This document shows positions 17,547-26,342 of a stretch of 64,000 nucleotides of DNA, in pieces. The position numbers and the translations under genes are program-made. The DNA lies in the NCBI GenBank assembly GCA_035063785.1, contig JAPSFS010000003.1:62001-126000 (forward strand). Reading direction: 5' to 3'. The notes beneath the pieces are model-generated. The model was not told the DNA's origin, did not search any database, and saw nothing but the letters and a program-made list of their open reading frames with translations. This stretch comes from Comamonas_C sp026954015 (lineage in GTDB: Bacteria; Pseudomonadota; Gammaproteobacteria; Burkholderiales; Burkholderiaceae_C). Every line of letters begins with the position of its first letter. Positions within the stretch are counted from its first letter, which is position 1.

Positions 17547-19631
17547 ATGCCCCCCACCACTGCCCGCCCGCCCTTCGTTCCCCTTGTGCGTCTCTACCAG
17601 GACTGGCTGCGCGACCGCCGCGGTCTCACGTTCCACGACTACCACGCGCTGTGGCAGTGGTCGGTGAGCGACCTCGAAGCCTTCTGGCAGAGCATCTGGG
17701 ATTACGCCGATCTGCAGTCACCCACGCCGCACCGCGCGGCGCTCGGGCACAATGTGATGCCCGGCGCCCAATGGTTCCCCGGCGCGCAGGTGAACTACGC
17801 GCGGCAGGTGCTGCGCCACGTGGACGCGGCGCAGGCGGCGGGCCAGCCCGCCCTGATCGCCGAGAACGAGCGCGGCCAGGTGCGCGAACTTGCCTGGCCC
17901 GAGCTGCGCCGCCAGGTGGCGTCGCTCGCGCTGCACCTCAAGGCACAGGGCGTAGAGCCTGGCGACCGCGTGGCCGCCTACCTGCCCAACATCCCCGAGA
18001 CCGTCGTCGCCTTCCTTGCCTGTGCCAGCATCGGCGCCGTCTGGAGCGTGTGCGCGCCCGACATGGGCACGAACGCCGTGCTCGACCGCTTTCGCCAGAT
18101 CGAACCCAAGGTGCTGATCGCCATCAACGGCGTGACCTGGGGCGGGCGGGTGATGGACCGCGCCGGCGTGGTTGCCGAGCTGCGCGCCGCGCTGCCCAGC
18201 GTGAGGCACGTGATCGGCATCCGCTACCTCGACGCTTTCGAACCGATAGCTGCCAGCACAAGCTGGGCAAGCGCTACAGGCCAAAATGATGCACAGACCG
18301 CGGCCTTTGCGCCGGCCTGGCTCGCGTTCGACCATCCGCTATGGATCGTCTACTCCAGTGGCACCACGGGCCTGCCCAAGCCCATCGTGCACTCGCACGG
18401 GGGCATCCTCATCGAGTCCATCGTGACCGGCCTGCACAGCGACGTGGGCTGCAGCTACGCACCCAACAACTTCGGCGAGCGCTTCTGCTGGTACAGCTCC
18501 ACTGGCTGGGTGATGTGGAACATTCAGGTTGGCGGCCTGCTCACCGGCACCACCTGCGTGCTGTTCGACGGCAGCCCCGGCGGGCCGAAGGACGCGCCCG
18601 ACTGGGGCACGCTCTGGCGCTTCGCGGCGCGCCACGGCGTGACCTTCCTGGGCGGCGGCGCGGCGTTCTACGGCGGCTGCATGAAGGCAGGCGTCGATCT
18701 GGCGCGCTGCGGCGACCTCTCGCGCATCCGCGCCATCGGCACCACCGGCTCGCCGCTGTCGGCCGAAGTGCAGCAATGGGGCACGGCGCAGTTTCGCGCC
18801 ATCGCCCAGACCCCGGCGCAGCAGGACATCTGGTGGTTCAACGTCTCCGGCGGCACCGATTTTGCCGGCGGCTTCATCGCGGGCACACCCGAGCTGCCGC
18901 AGCAGCCCGGCGTGATGCAGTGCCGCATGCTCGGCGCGGCGGTGGAAAGCTGGAACGAGGCGGGCGAGCCCGTCACCGGCCAGGTGGGCGAGCTTGTCTG
19001 CACCCAGCCCATCCCCTCGATGCCGCTGAGGTTCTGGAACGATCCCGGCAACGCACGCTACCTCGCGAGCTACTTCGAGATGTACCCACGTGGCCATGGC
19101 CGCAAGCCCGGCGGGGGCGATTTACCCCAAGAGGCCGGCAGCGTCTGGCGCCACGGCGACTGGCTGCGCATCGGCGACGAGAACGGCCAGGGCGAATGGT
19201 GCGTGATCTACGGCCGCTCGGACGCCACGATCAACCGCCACGGCCTGCGCATGGGCACGAGCGAGATCTACAGCGCGGTCGAGGCGCTGCCCGAGGTGCT
19301 CGACTCCATGGTCGTCGATCTCGAGTACCTGGGCCGCGCAAGCTACATGCCGCTCTTCGTCGTGCTGCGCCCCGGCCACACGCTGGACGACGCGCTGAAA
19401 AAGCGCCTGGGCGACGCCATCCGCAGCGCCCTGAGCCCGCGCTTCGTGCCCGACGACATCCTGCAGGTACCCGAAATCCCGCGCACGCTCTCGGGCAAGA
19501 AGCAGGAGCTGCCCATCAAGAAGCTGCTGCTGGGGCAGCCCCTGGAGAAGGTGGTGAACCAGGAGGCGATGGCCAATCCGGGCTCGTTGCAGTGGTACGT
19601 GGAGTTTGCGCGGCAGCGGGGCGCGCCTTGA
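17547..19631 (+). CDS. aacS: acetoacetyl-CoA synthetase
   Basis: AACS activates acetoacetate with ATP and CoA, linking ketone-body or poly-hydroxybutyrate turnover to acetoacetyl-CoA. The roughly 694-residue product has the ANL-superfamily P-loop YSSGTTGLPK, then the family strings WYSSTGWVMWN, GGTDFAGGFI and WRHGDWLRI, and the C-terminal GRSDATINRHGLRMGTSEIY and LSGKKQELPIKK segment with the adenylating lysine. The N-terminal YLPNIPETVVAFLACASIGA and CAPDMG strings match AACS better than acetyl-CoA synthetase. ATGs at 17529, 17538 and 17547 all fit; none has a clear ribosome site, and ATAAT at 17535-17539 hints at a promoter very close to the start. Residues about 233-248 are encoded by repeat R3, slightly lengthening a loop before the P-loop. 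Confidence 0.93.
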   Translation: MPPTTARPPFVPLVRLYQDWLRDRRGLTFHDYHALWQWSVSDLEAFWQSIWDYADLQSPTPHRAALGHNVMPGAQWFPGAQVNYARQVLRHVDAAQAAGQPALIAENERGQVRELAWPELRRQVASLALHLKAQGVEPGDRVAAYLPNIPETVVAFLACASIGAVWSVCAPDMGTNAVLDRFRQIEPKVLIAINGVTWGGRVMDRAGVVAELRAALPSVRHVIGIRYLDAFEPIAASTSWASATGQNDAQTAAFAPAWLAFDHPLWIVYSSGTTGLPKPIVHSHGGILIESIVTGLHSDVGCSYAPNNFGERFCWYSSTGWVMWNIQVGGLLTGTTCVLFDGSPGGPKDAPDWGTLWRFAARHGVTFLGGGAAFYGGCMKAGVDLARCGDLSRIRAIGTTGSPLSAEVQQWGTAQFRAIAQTPAQQDIWWFNVSGGTDFAGGFIAGTPELPQQPGVMQCRMLGAAVESWNEAGEPVTGQVGELVCTQPIPSMPLRFWNDPGNARYLASYFEMYPRGHGRKPGGGDLPQEAGSVWRHGDWLRIGDENGQGEWCVIYGRSDATINRHGLRMGTSEIYSAVEALPEVLDSMVVDLEYLGRASYMPLFVVLRPGHTLDDALKKRLGDAIRSALSPRFVPDDILQVPEIPRTLSGKKQELPIKKLLLGQPLEKVVNQEAMANPGSLQWYVEFARQRGAP
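18245..18288 (+). repeat. palindromic repeat, copy R3, inside aacS
   Basis: GATAGCTG at the start and GCAAGCGCTACAGGCCAAAA at the end match the repeat family, while the first stem arm is degraded (GCACAAG). The copy is read in frame as PIAASTSWASATGQND without a stop. It lies in a variable linker just ahead of the AMP-forming P-loop. Confidence 0.8.
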
Positions 19632-19692
19632 TGCGGCGCCGGGCCCTCTCGATCGCGGCACACGGTTGTCGATCAGCCGTGGGAGACCCCGA

Positions 19693-20805
19693 ATGAAATG
19701 GCTGTCCAGGCTCGCCAACCGCATGGGAGGCGATGTCCACTTCCAGCCAGCAGGGGGGCGCGGCCACCATCTCTCGTGGACGGTGGATTTCCAGAGCCTG
19801 CGGCTCCGGTGCGACAGCCACGCATTGATGGTGCACCCCGAGGCCCTGGGAACAGCGTTCCTGATCCCCAGCCTGTCGCAGGGACGCAAGCTGGCGCTGG
19901 AATCCGCGGACCAGACCTGGCACGAGCGGCAGGAGCGCCTGCAGTCCCTGCTGGCCGGCTGGTGGGGCTACGCGCCGCGGCCAGTCCAGGTGGGCGCGGT
20001 TCGCCCACCCTCGGCGCGCACAGTGGACCGCGTCGGCCTGGCGTTCAGCCTGGGCGTCGACTCGATGTATTCCTGCTTCTTTGCCGAGCCGCGCCCGAAC
20101 CTGCTGATCCTGGTGGGCGGCTTCGACGTGCGCCACGACCAGCACGCCACGATCGACGCCATGGCGGCCTCCGCGCGCGCGGTTGCGGCGGAGCTGGGCA
20201 TGGACTGCGCCGTGGCGCGCACCAACCTGCGGGACAACCACCTGTTCCGGCGCCAGAGCTGGGAGCGCACCTACGGCAGCGCGGTCGCCTTCGTCGGCCT
20301 GGCGCTGGCCGAACACATCGACACGTTGCTCATCAGTGCGGGACAGCACCGCGACGACCTCATGCCCCATGGCGCGCACCCCGAGCTGGATCCGATGTGG
20401 GGAACCAGTTATCTGAAAATCAGGCATGTGGGTCACGAAGCCACCCGACTCGAGAAGATGCAGCGCATCCTGGCCGATCCGACCAGCCGCGAGCTGTTTC
20501 GCAAGCACCTGCGCGTCTGCTATGTCAACCCGGACCCGAAGGGCAACTGCGGGCGTTGCCTCAAGTGCGTGGGCGTCAAGCTCGGGCTGCTGAAGCTGGA
20601 GGCGGGCTTTTGCCCCGACACCATGCCCAACGACCGCCCGCTGCATGAACTGATCGACCAGATGCAGCTGTTGACAGACCCGGCCTCGATCGCCTACCGC
20701 AGGGAACTGCTGGGCCTGGCCGACGCTCGGGTCGATCAGGCGCTGCGGCGCTATCTGGAGCGCAGTCAGGCGGCGATCGAAGCGCGCGCGCGGCAGGCGC
20801 CCTGA
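19693..20805 (+). CDS. PP-loop ATPase-like protein with QueC-like zinc-binding cysteines
   Basis: The 370-residue product has an adenylation-type PP-loop FSLGVDS (118-124), where the usual SGGxDS is altered to SLGVDS. Near residues 276-292 it has C-x9-C-G-x-C-x2-C, the spacing of the zinc site in QueC-type 7-deazaguanine synthases. N-terminal and middle parts do not resemble QueC closely. The likely chemistry is ATP-dependent adenylation of a carboxylate or carbonyl, but the substrate is unknown. ATG 19693 follows GGGAG; the frame is open upstream. It precedes a polysaccharide pyruvyl transferase by ten bases and a GT25 enzyme, so a role in modifying a surface glycan is inferred. Confidence 0.72.
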   Translation: MKWLSRLANRMGGDVHFQPAGGRGHHLSWTVDFQSLRLRCDSHALMVHPEALGTAFLIPSLSQGRKLALESADQTWHERQERLQSLLAGWWGYAPRPVQVGAVRPPSARTVDRVGLAFSLGVDSMYSCFFAEPRPNLLILVGGFDVRHDQHATIDAMAASARAVAAELGMDCAVARTNLRDNHLFRRQSWERTYGSAVAFVGLALAEHIDTLLISAGQHRDDLMPHGAHPELDPMWGTSYLKIRHVGHEATRLEKMQRILADPTSRELFRKHLRVCYVNPDPKGNCGRCLKCVGVKLGLLKLEAGFCPDTMPNDRPLHELIDQMQLLTDPASIAYRRELLGLADARVDQALRRYLERSQAAIEARARQAP

Positions 20806-20815
20806 GTCGCCCATC

Positions 20816-21682
20816 ATGGATACGCCGCTTCAGGAACGCCTGCGTTCGTGGATCGACCCGCGCGGCCAGAGCCTCTACATCGCCAACCCCGGCAATGCCG
20901 GAGATGCCGCGATCGCCTCGGCCACCATGCAGATGTTGCGACGCGTCGATGCGCCGGTGGCCTGCGGATCGCTGCACGACATCGCGGCGGGCATGGACGT
21001 GGTCATCGGCGGCGGCGGCAACCTCGTGCCCTACTACAACGACGTGCGCGGCCTCCTGCTGGCCTGCCTGGAGCGCGAGGTGCGCCGCTGTCTGCTGCTG
21101 TCGCATACGGTGCGCGGCCATGCCGACGTACTGGCGCAACTGGACGAACGTTTCACGCTCTGGTGCCGCGACCGGCCGAGTTTCGCATTCGCCGCACGGC
21201 ACGCCCCGCGGGCGACGGTCGAGCTGGCGCACGACCTGGTGCTGGAGCTCGACATCGGCGCCCTGGCGCGCAGCACGGCCGGCTGGCGCCACCAGGTAGC
21301 CCTGATGCGCGATGGCCGCTGGTTGCGTAAACTCGCGCGCTGGCGCCTGGCGCTGGCGCGCATCAGGCCGGATGCCGACGGTACGCTGCGCATCATGCGG
21401 CACGACGTGGAGTCGGTCGACCTGCAGCAAGCGCGGCCAGGGTACGACCTGATGCGCCACCACGGGATCCGCGGCTACGGCCCTGCCGCCGACCAGATCA
21501 CGCTGGACGTGGTGCGCTGCATCGACCGCGCGCAGCGGGTCGTCACCGATCGCCTGCACGTATCGCTCATCGCGGCGCTGCTGGACAAGCCGGTCTGTCT
21601 GGTAGAGAACAGCTACGGCAAGCTGTCGGCGGTGTGGGAGTTGGCGCAGGAGAACTGGCCTGCTCGCAAGGCAACACGCTAG
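20816..21682 (+). CDS. polysaccharide pyruvyl transferase family protein
   Basis: Family members transfer pyruvate from phosphoenolpyruvate to sugars as a ketal on exopolysaccharides or wall polymers. The 288-residue product shows the family signatures: NPGNAGDAAIASA near the start, VVIGGGGNLVPYYN in the first third, and VTDRLHVSLIAALLDKPV followed by NSYGKL near the C-terminus. It is shorter than many members (300-400) and lacks the long C-terminal tail. No membrane segment is seen. It is co-directional and closely spaced with the PP-loop gene (10 bases) and the GT25 gene (18 bases), supporting a three-gene transcription unit. Confidence 0.87.
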   Translation: MDTPLQERLRSWIDPRGQSLYIANPGNAGDAAIASATMQMLRRVDAPVACGSLHDIAAGMDVVIGGGGNLVPYYNDVRGLLLACLEREVRRCLLLSHTVRGHADVLAQLDERFTLWCRDRPSFAFAARHAPRATVELAHDLVLELDIGALARSTAGWRHQVALMRDGRWLRKLARWRLALARIRPDADGTLRIMRHDVESVDLQQARPGYDLMRHHGIRGYGPAADQITLDVVRCIDRAQRVVTDRLHVSLIAALLDKPVCLVENSYGKLSAVWELAQENWPARKATR

Positions 21683-21700
21683 GAGAGAGGAGCGCGTGCA

Positions 21701-22465
21701 ATGGCAACGGCACCGCAAGTGATGGTCATCTCGCTGACCCGCGCCGCGGATCGCAGGGTCGCGGTTGCCGAACAGCTCGGCCGGCACGCGCTCGACTTCC
21801 GGTTCTTTGATGCCATTGACGGCGCCACGCTTGATGCCACCCCGCCGCAATACGACCGCAAGCAGCGCATGAAGCGCTACGGGCTCGACCTGACAGCGGG
21901 GGAACTGGGGTGCTTTCTTTCGCATCGCGCGGTCTGGCGCGAATGTGTGGCGAGCCAGCGGAACGTGCTGGTGCTGGAGGACGACTTCCGCATTACCGGA
22001 GACCTCCACGGCGCGCTGGATGAGATCAGCAGCATCACGGAACCGTGGGACTTCATCCGTTTGTGCGGCGACCGCGTGGTACGCAGGATCGCCGTGCCAA
22101 TACGGTCATTCGGTTCATCCTGCATCGCCGAAGAACTCAGCGACTCCATGCTGACGACGGCCTACCTCCTGAGCCCCCCGGGAGCGGAAAAACTGATCCG
22201 CGAATCGGAGAAGTTCCACCTGCCGGTCGACAACTTCATGGAAATGCGCTACGCATACGGATTCAGATCGCTCGCGGTCCTGCCGTACCCCATCGAGCAC
22301 GCGGCCGTGCCCTCGACCATCGGGGACCGCCGCGTCCGGCGCAAGACACTCGGATTGCAGATGCGGCGCCTGTGGTTCAGATCGCTGCACGATATACGCA
22401 GATACACATGGGCCGTCTGGCGGCTCTACGCGGCAAGACGCTCCCGACAAGGTCGCCTTCCATGA
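21701..22465 (+). CDS. glycosyltransferase family 25 (LPS-type) protein
   Basis: GT25 enzymes add sugars, usually galactose, to lipo-oligosaccharide or similar. The 254-residue product has the family pattern: VISLTRAADRR near the N-terminus, ELGCFLSHRAVW, and the acidic motif VLVLEDDFRI, which likely binds the nucleotide-sugar metal ion. The C-terminal part is basic. A strong ribosome site (AGGAGAGAGGAG) precedes the ATG. By eye its base composition is less GC-rich than neighbours, and codons such as ATA occur, so it may have been acquired laterally. It ends 84 bases before a convergent gene; no T-tract terminator was seen in the gap. Confidence 0.9.
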   Translation: MATAPQVMVISLTRAADRRVAVAEQLGRHALDFRFFDAIDGATLDATPPQYDRKQRMKRYGLDLTAGELGCFLSHRAVWRECVASQRNVLVLEDDFRITGDLHGALDEISSITEPWDFIRLCGDRVVRRIAVPIRSFGSSCIAEELSDSMLTTAYLLSPPGAEKLIRESEKFHLPVDNFMEMRYAYGFRSLAVLPYPIEHAAVPSTIGDRRVRRKTLGLQMRRLWFRSLHDIRRYTWAVWRLYAARRSRQGRLP

Positions 22466-22549
22466 AGGCGAATCAGCCCACGGATCACAAACCCGCGATC
22501 CGGATCGCCGGGCGGCACCAATCGCCGACGCCCCCGGACCGCGGCCGTT

Positions 22550-23014
22550 TCACAGCAGCGACTTGGCGTTGTCCAGCACGAAGTCGCAGGCCTTTTCCTT
22601 GAGATCGCCCTTGACCTTGTCGAGGCTGAAGGTCTTGCCGCCCGAGCCGGTCACCATGCCTGACAGGCCGCTCAGATAGCCCTGGTCCTTGGGCTCTTCC
22701 CTGGGCGCCAGGCCCATCTTGCCGAGCAGCTGGTTCTTCATCTGCGTCGCCTTGTTGACGTTCAGATAGTTGTTCTTCATGCAGTAGGTGATCACGCCCG
22801 CCGCGTTGCCCGCGGTGGACGAGCCCGTGAGACCCAGGGCCGAGAGCGCGGCGCCCTGCCCACCGCCACCCCCGCCCATCAGGCCACTCAGCGCGGACGA
22901 GCCCGAGCCGCTGTCCGAGCCGCCGCGCAGCATGTCGCCGAGGCCGGCCGCGTGCGCTGCCATGCCCGCGCTGCACAGACCCGCGAGCAGGGCGCAAAGG
23001 ATGGGGTGTTTCAT
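22550..23014 (-). CDS. DUF2501 (YjjA-like) exported protein
   Basis: The 154-residue product starts with a signal peptide (MKHPILCALLAGLCSAGMAAHA) followed by a glycine/serine-rich stretch with a six-glycine run, then a conserved helical core: GVITYCMKNNYLNVNKATQ, KMGLAPREEPKDQGYLSG and KEKACDFVLDNAKSLL. This layout is that of DUF2501/YjjA proteins, whose function is unknown. Two cysteines in the core could form a disulfide in the periplasm. It faces the GT25 gene tail to tail and lies downstream of the small holin-like gene on the same strand. Confidence 0.85.
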   Translation of the reverse strand: MKHPILCALLAGLCSAGMAAHAAGLGDMLRGGSDSGSGSSALSGLMGGGGGGQGAALSALGLTGSSTAGNAAGVITYCMKNNYLNVNKATQMKNQLLGKMGLAPREEPKDQGYLSGLSGMVTGSGGKTFSLDKVKGDLKEKACDFVLDNAKSLL

Positions 23015-23109
23015 GGTGCTTCCTTTCGAGGTATGGGCCGCACGCCGCGCAGGCGGCATGTGCCGTTGGAGCAGGTTCGCAGCGCAGTGGCTGCGCCCGC
23101 TCGCCGGGT

Positions 23110-23514
23110 TTACAACCAGTTTCCAGACCCCTGCGGCATCCGGATCGTCATCGCCGGGTCGTCGCCCGTGACGAGCGACCCGATCAGCACGCTCAGGATG
23201 GACACGAACAGGCTCGCCAGCAACGCCGTCCAGAATCCGTCGAGGTGAAAACCGCGCACCACCGCCGAGACGAGCAGGATCACGAGCGCGTTGATGACCA
23301 GCAGGAACAGCCCGAAGGTCACGAGCGTGAGCGGCAGCGTCAGCACGACAAGCAGCGGCCGCACGCTCGCGTTGGCAAAGCCCAGCAGCAGCGCGGAGAC
23401 GACGAGCGCGCCCGTGCTGTCGAACTTCATACCGCTGAAGATGTAGCTGGCCACCCACAGCGCCAGCGCGGTAATGGCCCATTGGGTGATGAAGGGCGTG
23501 AGGTTGGAAAGCAT
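23110..23514 (-). CDS. phage-holin-family (DUF360, PF04020) small membrane protein
   Basis: The 134-residue product has four hydrophobic segments. Strings such as LLLGFANASVRPLLVVLTLP and VTFGLFLLVINALVI match the PF04020 family of small membrane proteins, often labelled phage holin family although no phage genes are near. Function is not established. ATGs at 23514, 23523 and 23526 are all in frame; MLSNLTPF from 23514 looks like the usual start. It is divergent from the thioesterase gene, 72 bases apart. Confidence 0.82.
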   Translation of the reverse strand: MLSNLTPFITQWAITALALWVASYIFSGMKFDSTGALVVSALLLGFANASVRPLLVVLTLPLTLVTFGLFLLVINALVILLVSAVVRGFHLDGFWTALLASLFVSILSVLIGSLVTGDDPAMTIRMPQGSGNWL

Positions 23515-23586
23515 GCGTCGCATCATATCGGCAGCCGCCGGCGAATGCGAACGCCGGCATGCACGCCTTTCGATTACCCTTGCCCG

Positions 23587-24402
23587 ATGACCACGACCGA
23601 GCCTCTTCCCCCCGCCGCCTACACCGCCCTTGCCGATGGCGGCTTTCGCGCCAGCGCGCTCACCCGCGGCCCCTGGGACGCCGGGCACCAGCACGCCGGT
23701 CCGCCGGTCGCGCTGGTGTGCCGCGCGGTGGAACTGGCGGCACGCGAGCACGGCCTCACGCACATCGCGCGGTTGACCGCCAACCTGCTGCGGCCGGTCC
23801 CGATCGGCGAGCTCGGCGTCGAGGTCACAGCCGACTACGTGGGCCGCAACGCAGGGCATTACTCCGCGCGGCTCGTCGCGGGCGGCAAGGACGTGGGGCG
23901 CTTCACGTTGCTGGCGCAGCGCGCCTCGCCACTCGAGCTGCCCGGCGATCTGGCAGGGCACCCGCTGCCGCAGGCGCCGCGCACGCCCGACGCGTCGCCG
24001 CAGGTGCAGTTCCCGTTCGCCGGCAAGGCCGTGGGCTACTCCGACCTGGTGCAGACGCGGCTGGCCGAAGGCGCGTTCTGGCACGGGCCATGCGCCGTGT
24101 GGTTCCGCATGCACCATCCGCTGGTCGAGGGCGAAGCGCCCAGCGCCTACCAGCGCGTGGCCGTGGCCGCCGACTCGGGCAACGGCATCAGCGCGGTGCT
24201 CGACTTCCAGCGCTACAGCTTCGTCAACTCCGACCTCACGATCAACCTGCTGCGCCCGCCGGTGGGCGAGTGGATCTGCCTGCAGGCTCGCACCGCCTGG
24301 GGCCCGCAGGGCGGCGGCCTGGCGGAGTCGGCGCTCTACGATGCGCGCGGCCTGATCGGGCGCGCGACGCAGAGCCTGGCGGTGCGGCCGCGCACGGCGT
24401 AA
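23587..24402 (+). CDS. acyl-CoA thioesterase-like (hot-dog fold) protein
   Basis: The 271-residue product belongs to the thioesterase-like superfamily (PF13622, TesB-like double hot-dog). The first half has GPWDAGHQHAGPPVALVCRA and LTANLLRPVPIG, the second VWFRMHHPLVEGE, NGISAVLDF, TINLLRPPVGEWICLQARTAW and GLIGRATQSLAV. These match proteins that hydrolyse acyl-CoA esters, but the substrate cannot be read. The ATG at 23587 is placed 72 bases from the divergent gene; earlier in-frame codons lie in that gene's coding region. A small exported-protein gene follows 29 bases later. Confidence 0.85.
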   Translation: MTTTEPLPPAAYTALADGGFRASALTRGPWDAGHQHAGPPVALVCRAVELAAREHGLTHIARLTANLLRPVPIGELGVEVTADYVGRNAGHYSARLVAGGKDVGRFTLLAQRASPLELPGDLAGHPLPQAPRTPDASPQVQFPFAGKAVGYSDLVQTRLAEGAFWHGPCAVWFRMHHPLVEGEAPSAYQRVAVAADSGNGISAVLDFQRYSFVNSDLTINLLRPPVGEWICLQARTAWGPQGGGLAESALYDARGLIGRATQSLAVRPRTA

Positions 24403-24431
24403 GCTATCGCAGCGCACGCTGGAGCATCACC

Positions 24432-24731
24432 ATGCAGGCAATACGCCATTTCCTCGCGATCGGCCTCGCGCTGCTGGCAGCCAGCGCGTTCAGCCAGGCT
24501 GCGCAGGGGCAACCCGGCCCTGCCGCAACGCAGCCGCAGACCCAGCAGCCGGAAACCTGGGAACAGCGCAACGAGCGGCGCAACAAGGAGGTGGCCGCCA
24601 GCAGCATCACGCGCAATGGCGGCAGATGGGACGAGAAGGCCCGGGCGCAAAGAGAGGCCGAGAGAAGAAAGAACTCCTTCGTCTGCACCGACACGGGCGG
24701 CGGCACCACGGTGTGCGGCCCGGAAGGCTGA
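24432..24731 (+). CDS. small exported protein, hypothetical
   Basis: The product has 99 residues: a signal peptide of roughly 23 residues (MQAIRHFLAIGLALLAASAF), a Gln/Pro-rich linker, then a charged helix (WEQRNERRNKEVAAS) and a C-terminal CTDTGGGTTVC with two cysteines nine residues apart that could pair in the periplasm. I know of no function. It follows the thioesterase gene closely and ends 19 bases before a convergent DsrE-like gene. Confidence 0.7.
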   Translation: MQAIRHFLAIGLALLAASAFSQAAQGQPGPAATQPQTQQPETWEQRNERRNKEVAASSITRNGGRWDEKARAQREAERRKNSFVCTDTGGGTTVCGPEG

Positions 24732-24750
24732 CCGTCCGCTACCTTTTCAG

Positions 24751-25263
24751 CTACGGATGTTCGAGATAGCGGACATCCAGCGTCGAATACGGTGCCGGGC
24801 TGAGGTACCGATAACCCTGGGACTGCCAATAGGCCAGTTCCGCAAACCCGTTCGGCACGATGGTGATGTAGCCATGCATGTCCTGCGCTGCGAAGCCGGC
24901 CAGGCGCATCGCCTCGCCACACATCCGGAATTCGACGCCTTCCTCCTTCGCCAGCTCGGCAAGCTGGTCGACGCTGCCCTGGTACCGCTGGTAGTTCTCC
25001 TTGGCGAAGGCGCGCAGCTCGGGGCCGTGCGTCACCACCACCACCTTGCCCCGCGTCTGCCGCACGGTGCTCCGGATGAAGCCGTAGAGCAGGCGCAGGT
25101 CCTTCGGGTCGCCGTAGTTCACATCGAACACCACGTCCACCGCCGGCATGGCGCGCATGTCCGCCTTCGCCGTCCCGTAGGGCGAGAAGGGTTCGTCGGC
25201 GCGCGCGCCGCCCGCCGTCAGCGCGGCGGCGGCCAACAGGGCCAGCGCGGAGCGTGTTTTCAT
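24751..25263 (-). CDS. exported DsrE/DsrF-like family protein
   Basis: The 170-residue product has a signal peptide ending near GGARA, followed by a DsrE-like fold: DVVFDVNYGDPKDLRLLYGFIRS, KVVVVTHGPEL, VEFRMCGEAM and TIVPNGFAELAYWQSQGY. DsrE domains occur in sulfur-handling proteins, with a cysteine in the same place as the MCG here; exported single-domain members have no settled function. The ATG overlaps the stop of the AraC-type gene by four bases (ATGA), so it is translated with the regulator. Confidence 0.82.
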   Translation of the reverse strand: MKTRSALALLAAAALTAGGARADEPFSPYGTAKADMRAMPAVDVVFDVNYGDPKDLRLLYGFIRSTVRQTRGKVVVVTHGPELRAFAKENYQRYQGSVDQLAELAKEEGVEFRMCGEAMRLAGFAAQDMHGYITIVPNGFAELAYWQSQGYRYLSPAPYSTLDVRYLEHP

Positions 25264-26192
25264 GGTTCGTGCTCCTCGGCCGGGCGGGCCAGCAGCCGGC
25301 GGCGAAAGTCCTTGGGTGAACGCCCCTGCAGGCGCTTGAAGAAGCGCGTGAAATACGCCGGATCGGCGAAGCCGAGCGAATCGGCGATCACGCTGATCGT
25401 GCGCGGGGTGTAGATCAGCTCGCGGCGCGCCTCCAGCAGCAGGCGCTCGTGGATCAGCTCCAGCGCCGATTTGCCGGTGAGCGTCTGCACGATGCTGTTG
25501 AGGTGCGCGGGCGTGACGCCGATGCGCCGCGCATACCAGCGCACCTGGTGCTGCGCCCGGAAATTCTCGTCGATCAGCCGCGTGTAGCGCGCCACATGAC
25601 GGCTGCCCGGGTCCACCGCGGTCGCCCCGCTCGCGTGCTGCGTGCCATGGCGGTGGATCCACGCCAGCACGATAGCGAGCAGCGCCTGCAGCAGCGGGCC
25701 GCGCTGCGGGCTGTGCAGGCTGCGGTACTCGTGGTCGAGCCGGTGCAGGGTCAGCGCCAGATGCCGGTCCGCCAGGGTCTGGCCGATGCTCAGCATCGTC
25801 GGCCCGGGCCAGGCCGTGATCGCCATGCCGAAACGCTCGCACAGCTCACGCAGCAGCGCGTAGGTGAGCGTGAGGATGTACCCGCCCGAACCGGGCTCGA
25901 AGACGAACTCGTGCACCACATGCTGCGGCACGAGGATGAGGTGGGCCGGCCCCAGCGTCTGCACGGTGTGGTCCAGCGTCACGCGCACTGCGCCGGATTC
26001 GAGGTAGAGCACCTGGAACAGGTCCACGTGCTTGTGCGCGGCCACATGCCAGTTGTGCAGCTTCTCCTGTGCCGCGATGGTTTCGCAGAACAGCGGATCG
26101 GGCGCGGTCCAGACATTGCCGTAACCGTAGAGCTGGTAGATCGGGACGGCCGTGTGGTCGCGCGCGCCTGGCGCGGGGGTGAGCAGTGCCAC
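25260..26192 (-). CDS. AraC-family transcriptional regulator, PobR-like
   Basis: The product has an N-terminal cupin-type sensing part (PIYQLYGYGN near the start, HKHVDLFQVLYLESGAV, VPQHVVHEFVFEPGSGGY) and a C-terminal AraC double helix-turn-helix (VTPAHLNSIVQTLTGKSAL and SVIADSLGFADPAYFTRFFK). PobR-type proteins activate aromatic-acid genes. I choose GTG 26192 because AGGAG lies six bases upstream; the open frame reaches ATG 26282, but that part is AT-richer, looks like promoter and would add an unusual N-terminus. The gene is divergent from ligAB, so it most likely controls protocatechuate cleavage in response to an aromatic acid. Confidence 0.85.
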   Translation of the reverse strand: MALLTPAPGARDHTAVPIYQLYGYGNVWTAPDPLFCETIAAQEKLHNWHVAAHKHVDLFQVLYLESGAVRVTLDHTVQTLGPAHLILVPQHVVHEFVFEPGSGGYILTLTYALLRELCERFGMAITAWPGPTMLSIGQTLADRHLALTLHRLDHEYRSLHSPQRGPLLQALLAIVLAWIHRHGTQHASGATAVDPGSRHVARYTRLIDENFRAQHQVRWYARRIGVTPAHLNSIVQTLTGKSALELIHERLLLEARRELIYTPRTISVIADSLGFADPAYFTRFFKRLQGRSPKDFRRRLLARPAEEHEP

Positions 26193-26342
26193 CGCAAGCT
26201 CCTGCCAAGACCGGGGATCCGGCAAATGTACAGATTTGCGGCAAAAAACTCCATTCCCACGCGAGGGCGCCGCGGACACCATCAGGGCACCCGTTCCCGT
26301 GCCGTTCGCCGGCACTTCGATACCGCTGAAAGGAGGCCTCTC

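Noticed and set aside
17547..19631. Acetyl-CoA synthetase instead of acetoacetyl-CoA synthetase
   Set aside because: Length and strings such as WYSSTGWVMWN and GTDFAGGFI fit acetoacetyl-CoA synthetase better.
22466..22549. Terminator between the GT25 and DUF2501 genes
   Set aside because: A CGATCCGGATCG palindrome is present, but there is no T run and the stem is short.
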